Assembly (NCBI GenBank): GCA_030581615.1
Contig: JAKTTT010000019.1
Span: 248,001 to 312,000 of the forward strand
Direction of reading: 5' to 3'
DNA: 64,000 bases
Source of the DNA: Alloascoidea africana
Taxonomy: Eukaryota > Ascomycota > Alloascoideomycetes > Alloascoideales > Alloascoideaceae
Of the stretch, positions 41,933 to 51,667 are shown piece after piece (within the stretch, counting starts at the first letter, position 1; each line of letters opens with the position of its first letter). The notes below the pieces were generated by a model. That model was given only the letters and a program-made list of their open reading frames with translations, did no database searches and was not told the DNA's origin. The position numbers and the translations under genes were made by a program.

Positions 41933-43501
41933 ATGTCGGAGTCGAGACCACCGCCGACAGAACCAGCGGGCTCCAAACCGTTTGTTATGAGACGAGGAGG
42001 TCCTTCCCGCTCCCAGGGACAGCCCCGTCCGGTGAGACCCCCCAGAGAGAACAATTCTGGTAGACGCGCACCCCCACCACGCAGATCCAGACACACCAGA
42101 CAATCTCACCAGGAAAAGGAGCGATTGAAGGTCGTTGTGAGGTTTTTGCCGGCCTCAATGACTGCGAAAGAGTTTTTTGAAGCAGAGGATGCAAAGATGT
42201 TCATCAATGAGAATGATGTTTCCTACAAGTATTTTGTCCAGGGCAAATTCTCATCCAAGTGAGTTTCTCATTTTCTTTACTGGAACATTGGCTTTGATTC
42301 TGACTGTTGAGTAAAACATGCAGTCCTACCAAGTTCCCCAAGCTATCGAGAGCTTATATCACGTTCACCAATGGCGAAAGTTTAGCTCGATTCTCATCTG
42401 CTTACCAAGGACGGGTTTTCACAGATGAGCGAGGTATGTATTTTGATTCTGATATGCACGCAAACATACTAAATGGAATAAATTTGAATAGATGATGAAC
42501 AAAAAATTCAAATAGAATTTGCTCCTTATCCAAGAACGCCCTCGGAGAATACCAAAAAGTTCCCAAATGAAGGGAAAATATGGGATGAACCGGTGTATCT
42601 ATCATTTTTGGATGATCTCAAGAAGAAAGAGGAAGAGCTTAACAATCAAAAAGCGCCCAAAGAAATGCCTATTATTCGTAGAAAAGAGGTATCAACAACT
42701 TCAACTTCATCGTCTTTAGCAGCGCATGTTTCGGAGAAGATGAATGAGGAAGAAAAGCTCAAAACAGCCCAAATTACACCTCTTGTTTCCTTTTTAGAGG
42801 AAGAGAAGAGACAAAAGAGGTTGGAAAAGAAACAGAGAAGAGATGAATCGAAAAAGAAGAAAGTTGAAGAGGCTAAAAAGCGAATTCTCGAAAGGAAGAA
42901 AAAGAAGCGTGAAGAAGCAAGAAATTCTAACACGGGTGATTCCTCTCCCGCTGGGCCTATTCGTCTTTTGCGTAAAGATGTGAATAGAGACTCTCCAAGT
43001 CCCGATAGCAAGAATGCGATTCCAAAGGGACCAAAAGTTCTGACTGGTGGAGAGTCTAAGGGTAAACAAGGTCGTAATACCGCAAAGCCAAAACAACCAA
43101 AGAGACCCAAACAAGCAAAGGAGAAGGATTCTGGAGCTCATGCAAATAATGGTGGGACACCTAAAGATTTACCCAAGGAGGACGGGGAAGCCAAGGAGGG
43201 GACTCCTGATAAGCATAAGCATTCACAGGCTCAGAGGGAAAAGAGACCTCCAAAGAAGAAGCGAGATAAAGCTGGGAATCAAGTACATTTTACAGAAAAT
43301 CAATCTGGTGGTGGTACTAATGGAGGCCCCAAAAGAGAGTGGAAGACACCAAGAACTCCAAAATCTCCTCATGGTAATGATCATGAAGACAATAGTTCAG
43401 GGGTTAACTCGAGTGGTGATAGACCGAAAAAGTCTCGTCCTCCAAGGAGACCAAGACCGTATAAAAGCACGGACTCAAACAAGAATGGCAAAGAAGCATA
43501 A
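41933..43501 (+). CDS. UPF3: Nonsense-mediated decay factor Upf3, three exons
   Basis: Exon 1 41933-42258, intron 42259-42323 (GTGAGT...TGCAG), exon 2 42324-42433, intron 42434-42491 (GTATGT, TACTAAAT branch site, AATAG), exon 3 42492-43501; 481 residues. The RNP-like Upf3 domain runs from KVVVRFLPASMTAKEFFEAE to PTKFPKLSRAYITFTNGESL, FSSAYQGRVFTDE and IQIEFAPYPRTP, continuous only after both introns are removed. Upf3 binds Upf2 through this domain and links it to Upf1 in decay of mRNAs with premature stops. The N-terminus is Arg/Pro-rich, and the C-terminal half is a long Lys/Glu coiled region followed by Lys/Pro-rich tail, usual for Upf3. Both introns are short with good signals. Confidence 0.92.
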
Positions 43502-44522
43502 AATTTTTACCATTCGCTTTTTAAGTGTTTGTTATTTTTCTACTGGAATTTCTTCACCTTTCTTCATGTCGATGACATGATTACTCTTGCACTTTGTGTG
43601 CATTTGTGATATGTGGTGGTTTTTGACGAGCTCAAGAAGAAACTCTTGTGATGGTGCGGTCATATCCAACGATAACAAAGCATTGAGTACCAGAGTTTTT
43701 ATGGCACAAGAACCATAATTTCAATATGACACAAGACCATGGGGGAATGGATTCATCCTTGCTTTTTTTAAAGCATAGAAGAGTCCGGAGAATGTCTAGT
43801 AGAAAATTAAGAGCATTCAATGAGTCTTATGCTACTGAAGAGTTTATCTCTAGTCCATTGAGGTGTATCTTGGTGTGAAGACTTTAACGGTCTTTTTGTA
43901 GCTATTATTCACGCTTGGTTCAACATAAAGTCGCTATCTATTTATGACGGGAGTATTACTACTACTACAAGAGAGATGAGAAAAAAAATGCCTAAAACTG
44001 ATTTATCAAACAAAAAAACTGTCTTTCTATAATCCAGGAGTCGGGCTTTGCTTTTTTCTTTTCTTTTCTTTCTTTTCATAGCTAAGGATTACGTCCCGTC
44101 ATGTTTATGATAATACATTCATTGGATTCAACGTTTTAACAAGAGTCAAAAATCACTCCATAAATGGCCATTAATTGAAGAGGTATTTTGCTTTTCGAGA
44201 TTTTTTTTTTTTTTTTTTCATTATTCATTCTCAGTAGTAAAAGTACAACTAATGTAGAAACTTTCTGTGATCCCAATATGCTTCTGGTTTGAGTAGCCAA
44301 CCTGCCATTGAATGCACACATTCTCTTTTCGTTGAAAGAGACAAAACAGCTGGAAACCAGAAAGGGTTTCGCTATTCATCTTCTGGTATTTCCTAACATT
44401 TGCACTTGCATTTGCATTTGCCTTTTCTTGTCAATCTTTTTTTCAGCTGGGGTAAACTTTTCATGTTCTACATTCAGATCATGTTCTACATTCAGAATGT
44501 GGTTCCGATCATTCTTCAATGA
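43502..44522. other. Convergent spacer UPF3 / small Lys-Pro protein
   Basis: 1 kb, AT-rich, with a T run at 44202-44218 and a short direct repeat of TTCATGTTCTACATTCAGA near 44458-44494. No gene is supported. Confidence 0.45.
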
Positions 44523-44849
44523 CTAATAGTGATTTCCACTAGATATCGAGCATGCCATAAAGCCACATCCACAAGGCAAAACGGCATAATCGTCTTGATT
44601 GAATTTGTTGGGGTCTTTAGGAGCTGGATAACCTCCTCCACCGGCCGCTGGTGCTGCTTTTGGAGCAGCAGCCTTAGCGGGAGCTGCGCCACCTTTAGGA
44701 GGATCTGCTTTCTTTGGAGGGTCTGCTTTCTTTGGTGGGTCTGCTTTTTTAGGTTCTGGTTTTTTATCATCTTTCTTGGGCTCTGGCTTTTTATCGTCCT
44801 TTTTGGCGTCTGGTTTTTTATCACCTGAAGCCTTTTTCTCGTCACCCAT
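44523..44849 (-). CDS. Small Lys/Pro/Ala-rich protein with Cys-containing tail
   Basis: 108 residues from ATG at 44849. The body is built from short repeats: DKKPEPKKD twice, KKADPP three times, then an Ala/Pro/Lys segment. The end, GGGGYPAPKDPNKFNQDDYA followed by VLPCGCGFMACSISSGNHY, is not repetitive. The CGCGF...C group suggests metal binding or lipidation, but I recognise no family. The strong charge bias with few hydrophobics predicts a disordered cytosolic or nuclear protein. An intron in the C-terminal part cannot be excluded. Frame regularity of the repeats and a clear ATG support coding. Confidence 0.55.
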   Translation of the reverse strand: MGDEKKASGDKKPDAKKDDKKPEPKKDDKKPEPKKADPPKKADPPKKADPPKGGAAPAKAAAPKAAPAAGGGGYPAPKDPNKFNQDDYAVLPCGCGFMACSISSGNHY

Positions 44850-46316
44850 GTTCTTTTATTTTTTTAATAAGCCAAGTTGTGAGTTGGTGTTTGAAACTTT
44901 AGAACGCCTGGTACTTTATCCCGACTATAGAAAATGTGGGAGCACTAGGCAAGGTTGAAAAGAAGAGAAAAGTAAAGAAAAGAGAGATGTGGAAAGGGAA
45001 GGAAGAGGAAAGGACATTATATATCTATCCATTCAAAATAAACTGTAACATCCTCAAAGTTATAATTTAGGAGGCTAGCCCTACTACTTGAATTTGGAAA
45101 GACAACCAAAATGAAGCTGGGTCTGTAACGGTCATGGAAAAGAAGTTTTAAAGTTTGTGTTCATGTACATTTAGTAGTGTTAGGTCCGGAGGAAGTTCGG
45201 GATCAGAGACTCACACACATCGCATCGTTGCTGAACTGCTATAGAATAGGGATCTAACTACTTATATAGCTATAGACTGGGCTTACCTGGAGTGGATATC
45301 ACCCGGGTCCTAACAAGTAGCATATTAGAAGGAAATGGAGAAGGGAAATGACCTTTGTGGTGAAGCAATGACGATCAATGTTTTTTAGACAAGATGTGCA
45401 TACACCTTACAATGCTAAGCATGTGAGCAATTAGAGAAGACCATTCCTATTAATCCGACGATAGCATACTTTTAAGCTGGTAGCGTCTCCTAAAACTAAA
45501 CTGAATTGAAGGGGAGAAACACTTCCATGGAAAGATTAAATAAATATCCTGGAAAAAGGTTAACGATTGATTATCTTCTGGTCTCTATACGGCGCGAAGC
45601 CTTTTTTTATCGAATAATGACTATTAGCAATTCTCAATAGCCTAAAAAGTTTGTTTCTTCTTAGTTTCTTTTCACAAATACTGTTTTCTTGACAGTGATG
45701 ATGAGATAAAGTTTCTTGCAAGTCTAATCTTGAAATCAATCGGAACGATCAAACAAAAGTAAAATACCAGTATCTTTCCTGGTTATTTCTCTATTGCAGG
45801 ATCCCAAAAACTGTAGTATCTGGCTGATAACGTATTAAAGTTTCAATTCTAAACTACACAAAACTCCAGAACAGCCGCTATACTCTTTCCCTAGTAGTTT
45901 TACTGAATCTCGCATATGTATCACCCCCGAAACATAACTTCACTTGTATAGAGCATGTATTCGCTAGATAGCAGATTAACAAGTTTGAATCCTCGATCAA
46001 TTAACATGACAATTCCTTTCCTCGCACGCACATGCTACAAAAACTGAATGTTTAACAATACAGCCAAATACTGAGAATTTCTAATCATTCCAGATTTGTA
46101 AGGCCATTCATACTCCCATTCTTGTGGACAAACTCTGGACTTGACTTGGAGATCCTGGTCTGCAAAGGCACAGGAGTAAAACTAAGAGTGGATAGACAAT
46201 TTATCCTAAAACAGTTTTAAATGTATACCTTAGAAGATAGTCTCACTATAGATCTTTTTCTACAACTCTTGTTGCAAAAAAGCGACTAAATATTATTTTC
46301 ATGTTATAAAGAAAGA
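44850..46316. other. Spacer with solo-LTR-like fossil
   Basis: About 1.5 kb between two minus-strand genes. Apart from the LTR-like element at 45178-45315 I see no feature; the first 150 bp should hold the promoter of the small Lys/Pro gene. Confidence 0.45.
45178..45315. mobile_element. Solo-LTR-like fossil, 138 bp, with 5 bp target duplication
   Basis: The element begins TGTTAGG and ends CCTAACA, with imperfect terminal inverted repeats (TGTTAGGTCCGG versus TGTTAGGACCCGG). It is flanked by AGTAG on both sides (45173-45177 and 45316-45320), a 5 bp duplication as left by LTR retrotransposons. No internal region is attached, so it is a solo LTR or a very short derivative of one. The intact duplication suggests a fairly recent insertion. 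Family (Ty1/copia or Ty3-like) cannot be told from the LTR alone. Confidence 0.65.
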
Positions 46317-47757
46317 TCAATCCTTGGGGTGGAAATGCCATGAGTCGTCGGAAATCCGGCCTCTTAAAAAGGGGACCTCTGATCCCTTGACATAGACATC
46401 CTCAAACAAAATCTCGAGGCTGGCATCTGGTGGAGAGTCAGCCTCAGCGGCAGCCACCTCCTTCTCAACAAACGCACGCGCTTCCTTGTCAGTGTGCTTG
46501 ATCTCGTCCTCGGTCGCAATGCCGAGATCCAAGAGCTTGCTCTTGAGGCCCGCGATTGGGTCGTTCTCAGAACGCATGTGCTGGATCTCCTTACGGGTAC
46601 GGTAGGTGGTGCCTGGATCAGACATGGAGTGTCCGCCATATCGGTAGGTCTCGTACTCCATGACCAGAGGACCCTTGCCTGTGACACACCAGTCTTTGGC
46701 AAACTTTGCAGCCTGGAAGGTGGCCAACACGTTCATCCCGTTACACTTGAGTCCTGGGATATACTGGCCTCGCTTGTAGTACTCGGTCAGGGCCGAGGAC
46801 CTGCTAGCGGCCGTGCCCATACCGTACTTGTTGTTTTCACAGACAAAGATACAGGGCAGGTTCCACAGCTTGGCCATGTTGTAGGATTCAAACACCTGGC
46901 CCTGGTTGGAGGCACCGTCACCATACAAGTTAAAGGTAGCCGCGTCCTCACCCAAATACTTGTGAGCAAACGCCAGGCCGTTTCCTAGAGGGACCTGGGC
47001 ACCGACGATACCATTTCCGCCGTAGAAGCCCTCTGTAAACATGTGCATGGAGCCTCCCTTGCCGTAAGTGATGCCGTTTCTCTTGCCCATGAGCTCGCCA
47101 ATGATGGAGCGGATGGTGGCACCTCTCATGAAAGCAAAACCGTGGCATCGATAGGAAGTGATGACGGTGTCCTTTTTGGTGATGGCATGCTCGATTCCAA
47201 CGGCAATGGCTTCCTGTCCAATTGACAAATGGCAGAATCCTCGGATTTTCTTGGCCTTGTAGAGGGCATCTGCTGCCATCTCCATACGTCTACAGGAGGT
47301 GCCTTGGTTAGAGCATTGTTGTCATTCCAGGTAGCACAGAGCCAAACCCAATCAAAGGGGGAAAACATACCTCACAGTGACGAGATCCTTGTAGATCTGG
47401 AGAAGATTTGACTTTGTCGTCTCGTACACCAGAGAAGGCCCATCTTCCAAGTCGTAAGTCTCGAAAGACGATGGCGGGAGCTCAATTCTCACAATCTATA
47501 GGTCATATGCACTACTGTCAGTACTTTTAATTATCTTCTTTCCCCCAGACCTGTTTCTAGTTAAAAGATACAGCAAGGGAAGAGCCTCAACGGTCGACAT
47601 GTGCCGGTGAAGAAGAGAAGCATACATCGTTATCGTTCGTGGCCGATGTGGCCATTGAGCGCGACCGCAGCGAGGCGGCGAGAGCAGGGCATCGCAAGGC
47701 GCCGGCAGCGGGCACGGCGAGCCTTCTGGGAGCCACGGAGGAGAAAACAGAGAGCAT
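46317..47757 (-). CDS. PDA1: Pyruvate dehydrogenase E1 alpha subunit, three exons
   Basis: Exon 1 47757-47626, intron 47625-47496 (GTATGC, TACTGAC, CTATAG), exon 2 47495-47371, intron 47370-47290 (GTATGT, CTAAC, CTGTAG), exon 3 47289-46317; 409 residues (yeast 420). Exon 1 supplies a mitochondrial presequence (MLSVFSSVAPRRLAVPAAGA, Arg-rich, no acids until residue 42). Exon 2 gives VRIELPPSSFETYDLEDG as in yeast Pda1. The thiamine-diphosphate motif runs from GDGASNQG to CENN, and the regulatory phosphoserine loop YRYGGHSMSDPGTTYRT is intact. With E1 beta it decarboxylates pyruvate and acetylates lipoyl-E2 in the mitochondrial matrix. Its start codon lies only 178 bp from the end of ERG1. Confidence 0.95.
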
Positions 47758-47935
47758 TCTTGGTCTTTTTCGGTTCTTGCTTGGATGTTCTCTTGCTTCC
47801 GGCGATGGGAAGATTTGGCGGATTTTCGGTGGAACAAGGAAACAAGGAAGCGGGCCGGGTAAGCGATCATCGGATTTTTATCTTGGTTGAAATTGAAATT
47901 CTAACGGTACTAAATAGTCAGTCTGTATAATGTGT

Positions 47936-49381
47936 CTACACGAGCCCGAGCAGCTCGCTGGCAATGTAGGGCCAGATGACCCGGAACGCCGTATATAAAA
48001 TCATAAACATCTGTAGGAGCGCGAGAGGGAACCCGAGGAGACCCTTGTCCCGGAAGTTCAGCTTACAGGAGAACAGAGCGACGACCGCAAAGTGGTGGAT
48101 CAGGGACGTGGGACTCTGCTCCAGTCCGCTGAGCAGCTTCACGGGCCCGTCGATGCACTTTCCGCCCAGCTGGAAGTATTCAAACGTGCCGCGCTGGAGC
48201 ATTTTCAAGTACTTGTTTTCCGCGGCAAAGAGCGAGAAGAGCGCGAAGGAGAGAATGTTGATCACCGCAGCGTGCTTCTTTCTGTCCCAGTGCCAGGACT
48301 CGAGAGCCGTCATCACCATGTCCACGTCCTCCAGGTCCGGGAACTCTGTCTTGTTCAGCTGCTCGGCGACGTTCACAATGTCGTTGAAGGCGACCGTCAT
48401 TCCTCCTCCCGTGAGCGGATGTCGCATGTTGAGCGCGTCTCCGATGAAAAACAAGCCTGGAGTGGCATTGCACACGGCCGGTAGAAAAGAGCTGGGCATG
48501 GCACGGTATCTCTGGGTCTCGAGCGCTTTTTGGAAAGCTGGCTGGAGCCGTGCCGGGAGGTTTCCGAGGACATTGGACTCGAGGTACTCTCTCAGCTCTC
48601 CTGTAGACTGGGATGGCAGCTTATCGCCTGTTATCGCGCACAGGATTCTCGTATCATGGGGCGAGATGGAGTAGACGAGCACAGGAGCATGGTCCCCCAG
48701 AATGACATGGCCATGGTGCGGCCGGGGCATATCTGCGTCTTTGAGCTCGAGACCGACAAAGTAGGAGGTGATGACGGGTGCCTTCGGCAAGTACTGCTTT
48801 CTGAACTTTGAAAAGATCCCATCGCACATCACCGTTAGCGGAGCACAAAACTCGGCTTTCTCTTTCTCTTTCTCCTTCTCCTTCTCCTTTTCGCTGCTGC
48901 CACTACGTAGATCGCACTTCACCCCCAAGATCTGGTTTGTGTACGGGTTCTGGACCAGATCGGTGACCGTTGCCTCCAGCGTGGTAATATTGGGGTGCTC
49001 GATACACCGCTGTCTCAGCTTCATGAGAAAGGCACCGTGGTGGAAAGCCGCGCCCTGTTCTCGCTCGTCCCCGGTTCCGGCTCCGGACACTCGCGGATAG
49101 GGCAGGTTCACGGCCTTCCCGTGGAAGAAGACCTCGTAGCCCTTGACGGGCAGCGCATCGATGCCTTCCAAACAGTCCCTGAGCCCCAGCTTCTCCAAGG
49201 CCTTGACACCGCCTGGCTGTAGCAGCTCGCCTACAATGCGATCGGGCTCTTTCCAATCCCGTTCCAGAATCAGAATCTTGCGGTCCTGGTCCGCCAGAGC
49301 AACTGCAATCGAGGGTCCAACGACCCCGGCCCCGACGACAATTGCATCGTATTTCTTCGCGTCTTTAGTACTCGACGTCAT
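47936..49381 (-). CDS. ERG1: Squalene epoxidase (squalene monooxygenase)
   Basis: 481 residues from ATG at 49381 (yeast 496); the frame is open upstream to 49630 but the family N-terminus starts here. FAD-binding GAGVVG at 17-22 follows a short N-terminus; LERDWKEPDRIVGELLQPGG, VMCDGIFSKFR and FFIGDALNMRHPLTGGGMTV are family motifs, and the C-terminal 80 residues are hydrophobic helices for ER/lipid-droplet association. It converts squalene to 2,3-oxidosqualene using oxygen and NADPH, an early oxygen-dependent step of ergosterol synthesis and the allylamine target. A Lys-Glu run (SSEKEKEKEKEKEK, coded at about 48857-48892 by a hexanucleotide repeat) inserts into a surface loop, not seen in the usual family sequence. 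Confidence 0.95.
   Translation of the reverse strand: MTSSTKDAKKYDAIVVGAGVVGPSIAVALADQDRKILILERDWKEPDRIVGELLQPGGVKALEKLGLRDCLEGIDALPVKGYEVFFHGKAVNLPYPRVSGAGTGDEREQGAAFHHGAFLMKLRQRCIEHPNITTLEATVTDLVQNPYTNQILGVKCDLRSGSSEKEKEKEKEKEKAEFCAPLTVMCDGIFSKFRKQYLPKAPVITSYFVGLELKDADMPRPHHGHVILGDHAPVLVYSISPHDTRILCAITGDKLPSQSTGELREYLESNVLGNLPARLQPAFQKALETQRYRAMPSSFLPAVCNATPGLFFIGDALNMRHPLTGGGMTVAFNDIVNVAEQLNKTEFPDLEDVDMVMTALESWHWDRKKHAAVINILSFALFSLFAAENKYLKMLQRGTFEYFQLGGKCIDGPVKLLSGLEQSPTSLIHHFAVVALFSCKLNFRDKGLLGFPLALLQMFMILYTAFRVIWPYIASELLGLV
48857..48892. repeat. Hexanucleotide repeat in ERG1 coding region
   Basis: TCTTTC/TCCTTC units encode alternating Glu and Lys on the minus strand. Slippage would change length by whole dipeptides. 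Confidence 0.75.
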
Positions 49382-49974
49382 GTTTAGTACTGGCTTCTTT
49401 CTAGATCGAGGTTGAGCTCGAGGATGGATACACAGGTGCTGGAAAATGAAAAAAGCCTGGCCGTCTACGAAATGCAAGAGAAAGCTAGCATATATATAAT
49501 GGTCCCCGAGAATGAGGAGACTTTTTTTTTGTTTTCCACCTGCTGGTTGCGAAAGGTGGGCCGATCTCGAGCACCTTTGATAGGACACACTCCTGCCTAC
49601 GCGCCAGCGCTTTCTCGTGAAGACGAACACCAGAACGAAGAGGAAATATGATCATCCCACTGGAGCCGGCCGGCGATTGGCCCAGGGTTCTCTCCTAAAA
49701 CCGATGGCCTCCCAGGCGTGGGCGGAAATGGCGCCAGGCCCGAAATTTCAACATGAGGTGACCGTATTATGTGTTTGTGCTTTCCTCCATCTTCACATGC
49801 CATTGCTGGCCTGATTCTCTATAGTAACCATATTTTATATTAACTGTATCTTATATATACTATACTACATAACAAGTCATATCAACAATCAAAACAGCAA
49901 AAAAAGCGAAATCATAACACAAACCGCAATGAAAAAGAAAACAAAATAAAAGCACTATCAATTCCATAACCTTT
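49382..49974. promoter_or_regulatory. ERG1: ERG1 promoter region / RNR2 3' flank
   Basis: 593 bp. A TATATATAAT sequence near 49490-49499 is a possible TATA element for ERG1 (minus strand reading is also AT-rich). ATCATCCCAC at 49651-49660 resembles the SREBP site ATCACCCCAC with one difference; weak evidence. A CTCTATAGT and AT-rich end mark the RNR2 terminator side. Confidence 0.35.
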
Positions 49975-51213
49975 TCAGAAATCTTCGTCAAAGGTAAATG
50001 CATCCTCCGTCTTCGAGTCGTTGCCAACTCCGGCCATGACACCGGCTTTCTGGTAGTCGGAAACTCTCTTCTCGAAGAAATTGGTCTTTCCGGCAAGAGA
50101 AATGTTCTCCATAAAGTCAAATGGGTTCTGGACATTGTAGATCTTCTTGTTTCCAAGAGCCACCAACAATCTGTCCGCAACGTATTCAACGTACTGGCAC
50201 ATGAGCTTACAGTTCATTCCCAGCAATGAGACCGGGAGGGCATCTGTAAAATACTCCTTCTCGATCTCAACAGCCTCCGTGATGATCTTTTCGACAATCT
50301 TGGGATCTGGCTTGTTCTCCAAATGTGCAAATAGCAGGCATGCAAAGTCAGTGTGTAAACCCTCATCACGGCAGATGAGCTCGTTGGAAAAGGTAAGACC
50401 AGGCATCAGACCTCTTTTCTTCAACCAAAAGATGGACGCGAATGATCCGGAGAAGAAAATACCTTCAACAGAGGCAAAGGCAACAAGACGCTCGGCAAAC
50501 AAGGCTTCCTCATCGCTGATCCATCTCAATGCCCATTCGGCCTTCTTCTTGATACAAGGAATATGCTCAATTGCATTGAAGAGATAGTCTCGCTCTTTGG
50601 GATCCTTGATGTACGTGTCAATCAACAAAGAATATGTCTCGGAGTGAATGTTTTCCATCATGATCTGGAATCCGTAGAAACACTTGGCCTCGGGGATCTG
50701 AACCTCAGCACTAAAGTTCTCAACGAGATTCTCATTCACAATACCGTCAGACGCGGCGAAAAATGCGAGGACGCGTGACAAAAAGTATCGCTCATCTTTA
50801 TTCAACTTGTTTTCCCAATCATGAATATCTTTGCCAAGATCAATTTCCTCCGCGGTCCAGAAAGAAGCCTCAGCCTTCTTGTACATCTGCCAAACCTCGT
50901 GGAATTTGATGGGGAAAAGCACAAATCGACGCGTATTTTCTTTCAAAATGGGCTCCTCGGATTCTAGCTTTTTCAAAGCGTGTCTATGGACTTTATGAGA
51001 GGTGAGGAACTTTCGGTGCTCGCTCTCATCTTTGGAAAGTTGAAGGGCAAAAGCATCCTCCTCCTTGTTACCTCCAGCCTTGGCGGCCATGGCCTCTTTG
51101 TGCGCGGCAGCGGCCTTGAGTGTTTCGGTCAGACTCTTTTTCGTGTCTTCAAGATCAAGTCCAGAGAGCTGTTCAGCGGCAACCTTGCTTGGTGTAGCGG
51201 TGACTGGGGCCAT
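49975..51213 (-). CDS. RNR2: Ribonucleotide reductase small subunit
   Basis: 412 residues from ATG at 51213 (yeast Rnr2 399). Iron and radical residues are intact: Asp125 in [11 protein letters not shown], Glu187/His190 and the radical Tyr194 in [20 protein letters not shown] and [12 protein letters not shown]. The C-terminus ends FTFDEDF, the acidic tail that docks on the large subunit Rnr1. The enzyme makes dNTPs by reducing ribonucleoside diphosphates. The frame is open upstream to 51339, but [10 protein letters not shown] is the usual start. Four ACGCGT boxes lie within 455 bp upstream, fitting G1/S transcription by MBF. Having all ligands, this is the Rnr2 type and not the Rnr4 type, which lacks some. 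Confidence 0.96.
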   Translation of the reverse strand: MAPVTATPSKVAAEQLSGLDLEDTKKSLTETLKAAAAHKEAMAAKAGGNKEEDAFALQLSKDESEHRKFLTSHKVHRHALKKLESEEPILKENTRRFVLFPIKFHEVWQMYKKAEASFWTAEEIDLGKDIHDWENKLNKDERYFLSRVLAFFAASDGIVNENLVENFSAEVQIPEAKCFYGFQIMMENIHSETYSLLIDTYIKDPKERDYLFNAIEHIPCIKKKAEWALRWISDEEALFAERLVAFASVEGIFFSGSFASIFWLKKRGLMPGLTFSNELICRDEGLHTDFACLLFAHLENKPDPKIVEKIITEAVEIEKEYFTDALPVSLLGMNCKLMCQYVEYVADRLLVALGNKKIYNVQNPFDFMENISLAGKTNFFEKRVSDYQKAGVMAGVGNDSKTEDAFTFDEDF

Positions 51214-51270
51214 TGTGTATAAAATATATTTTCTTTTAAAAGGATTGAGAGAGATAAGAAAAGGGATAAA

Positions 51271-51276
51271 ACGCGT
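51271..51276. promoter_or_regulatory. MluI cell-cycle box 1 upstream of RNR2
   Basis: ACGCGT, palindromic MBF (Mbp1/Swi6) site, 58 bp before the RNR2 ATG. Confidence 0.6.
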
Positions 51277-51461
51277 GGAAACGTGTGATGATGAAGAAGA
51301 GAGATTCGAAAAAAAAAAAAAAGACGCGAACCTGCTCACCTTTTATATTTCGACAGGTCCTCGCTTCCCGTTGGGCGGGTAACCCGGACATTGCAATCCG
51401 GGACGGCACCCGCTGCAGAGATGCAGGACCCGCTAGCCCGGTCGGGTCTTTCTCGGATGCG

Positions 51462-51467
51462 ACGCGT
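51462..51467. promoter_or_regulatory. MluI cell-cycle box 2 upstream of RNR2
   Basis: ACGCGT (GACGCGTC context), about 250 bp before the RNR2 ATG. Confidence 0.65.
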
Positions 51468-51606
51468 CCGATTCTTTTCTTCAAGACCTCTAGCCCAGTG
51501 TCAAGTTATCCCACAGATCTGATTTTAACCCAGTCATATTGGTCTGGTCTTGAGGATAATTTTGATACCTCAATTGCATATCTCACGATCCGGGGTTGCC
51601 TGTAGA

Positions 51607-51612
51607 ACGCGT
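51607..51612. promoter_or_regulatory. MluI cell-cycle box 3 upstream of RNR2
   Basis: ACGCGT, about 395 bp before the RNR2 ATG. Confidence 0.6.
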
Positions 51613-51661
51613 GCGATGGGGCAGATACTAGTCTGCGCGTGTTGTTTGTGTTGTACCACAG

Positions 51662-51667
51662 ACGCGT
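51662..51667. promoter_or_regulatory. MluI cell-cycle box 4 upstream of RNR2
   Basis: ACGCGT within GACGCGTCA, about 450 bp before the RNR2 ATG and 50 bp from box 3. Confidence 0.65.
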
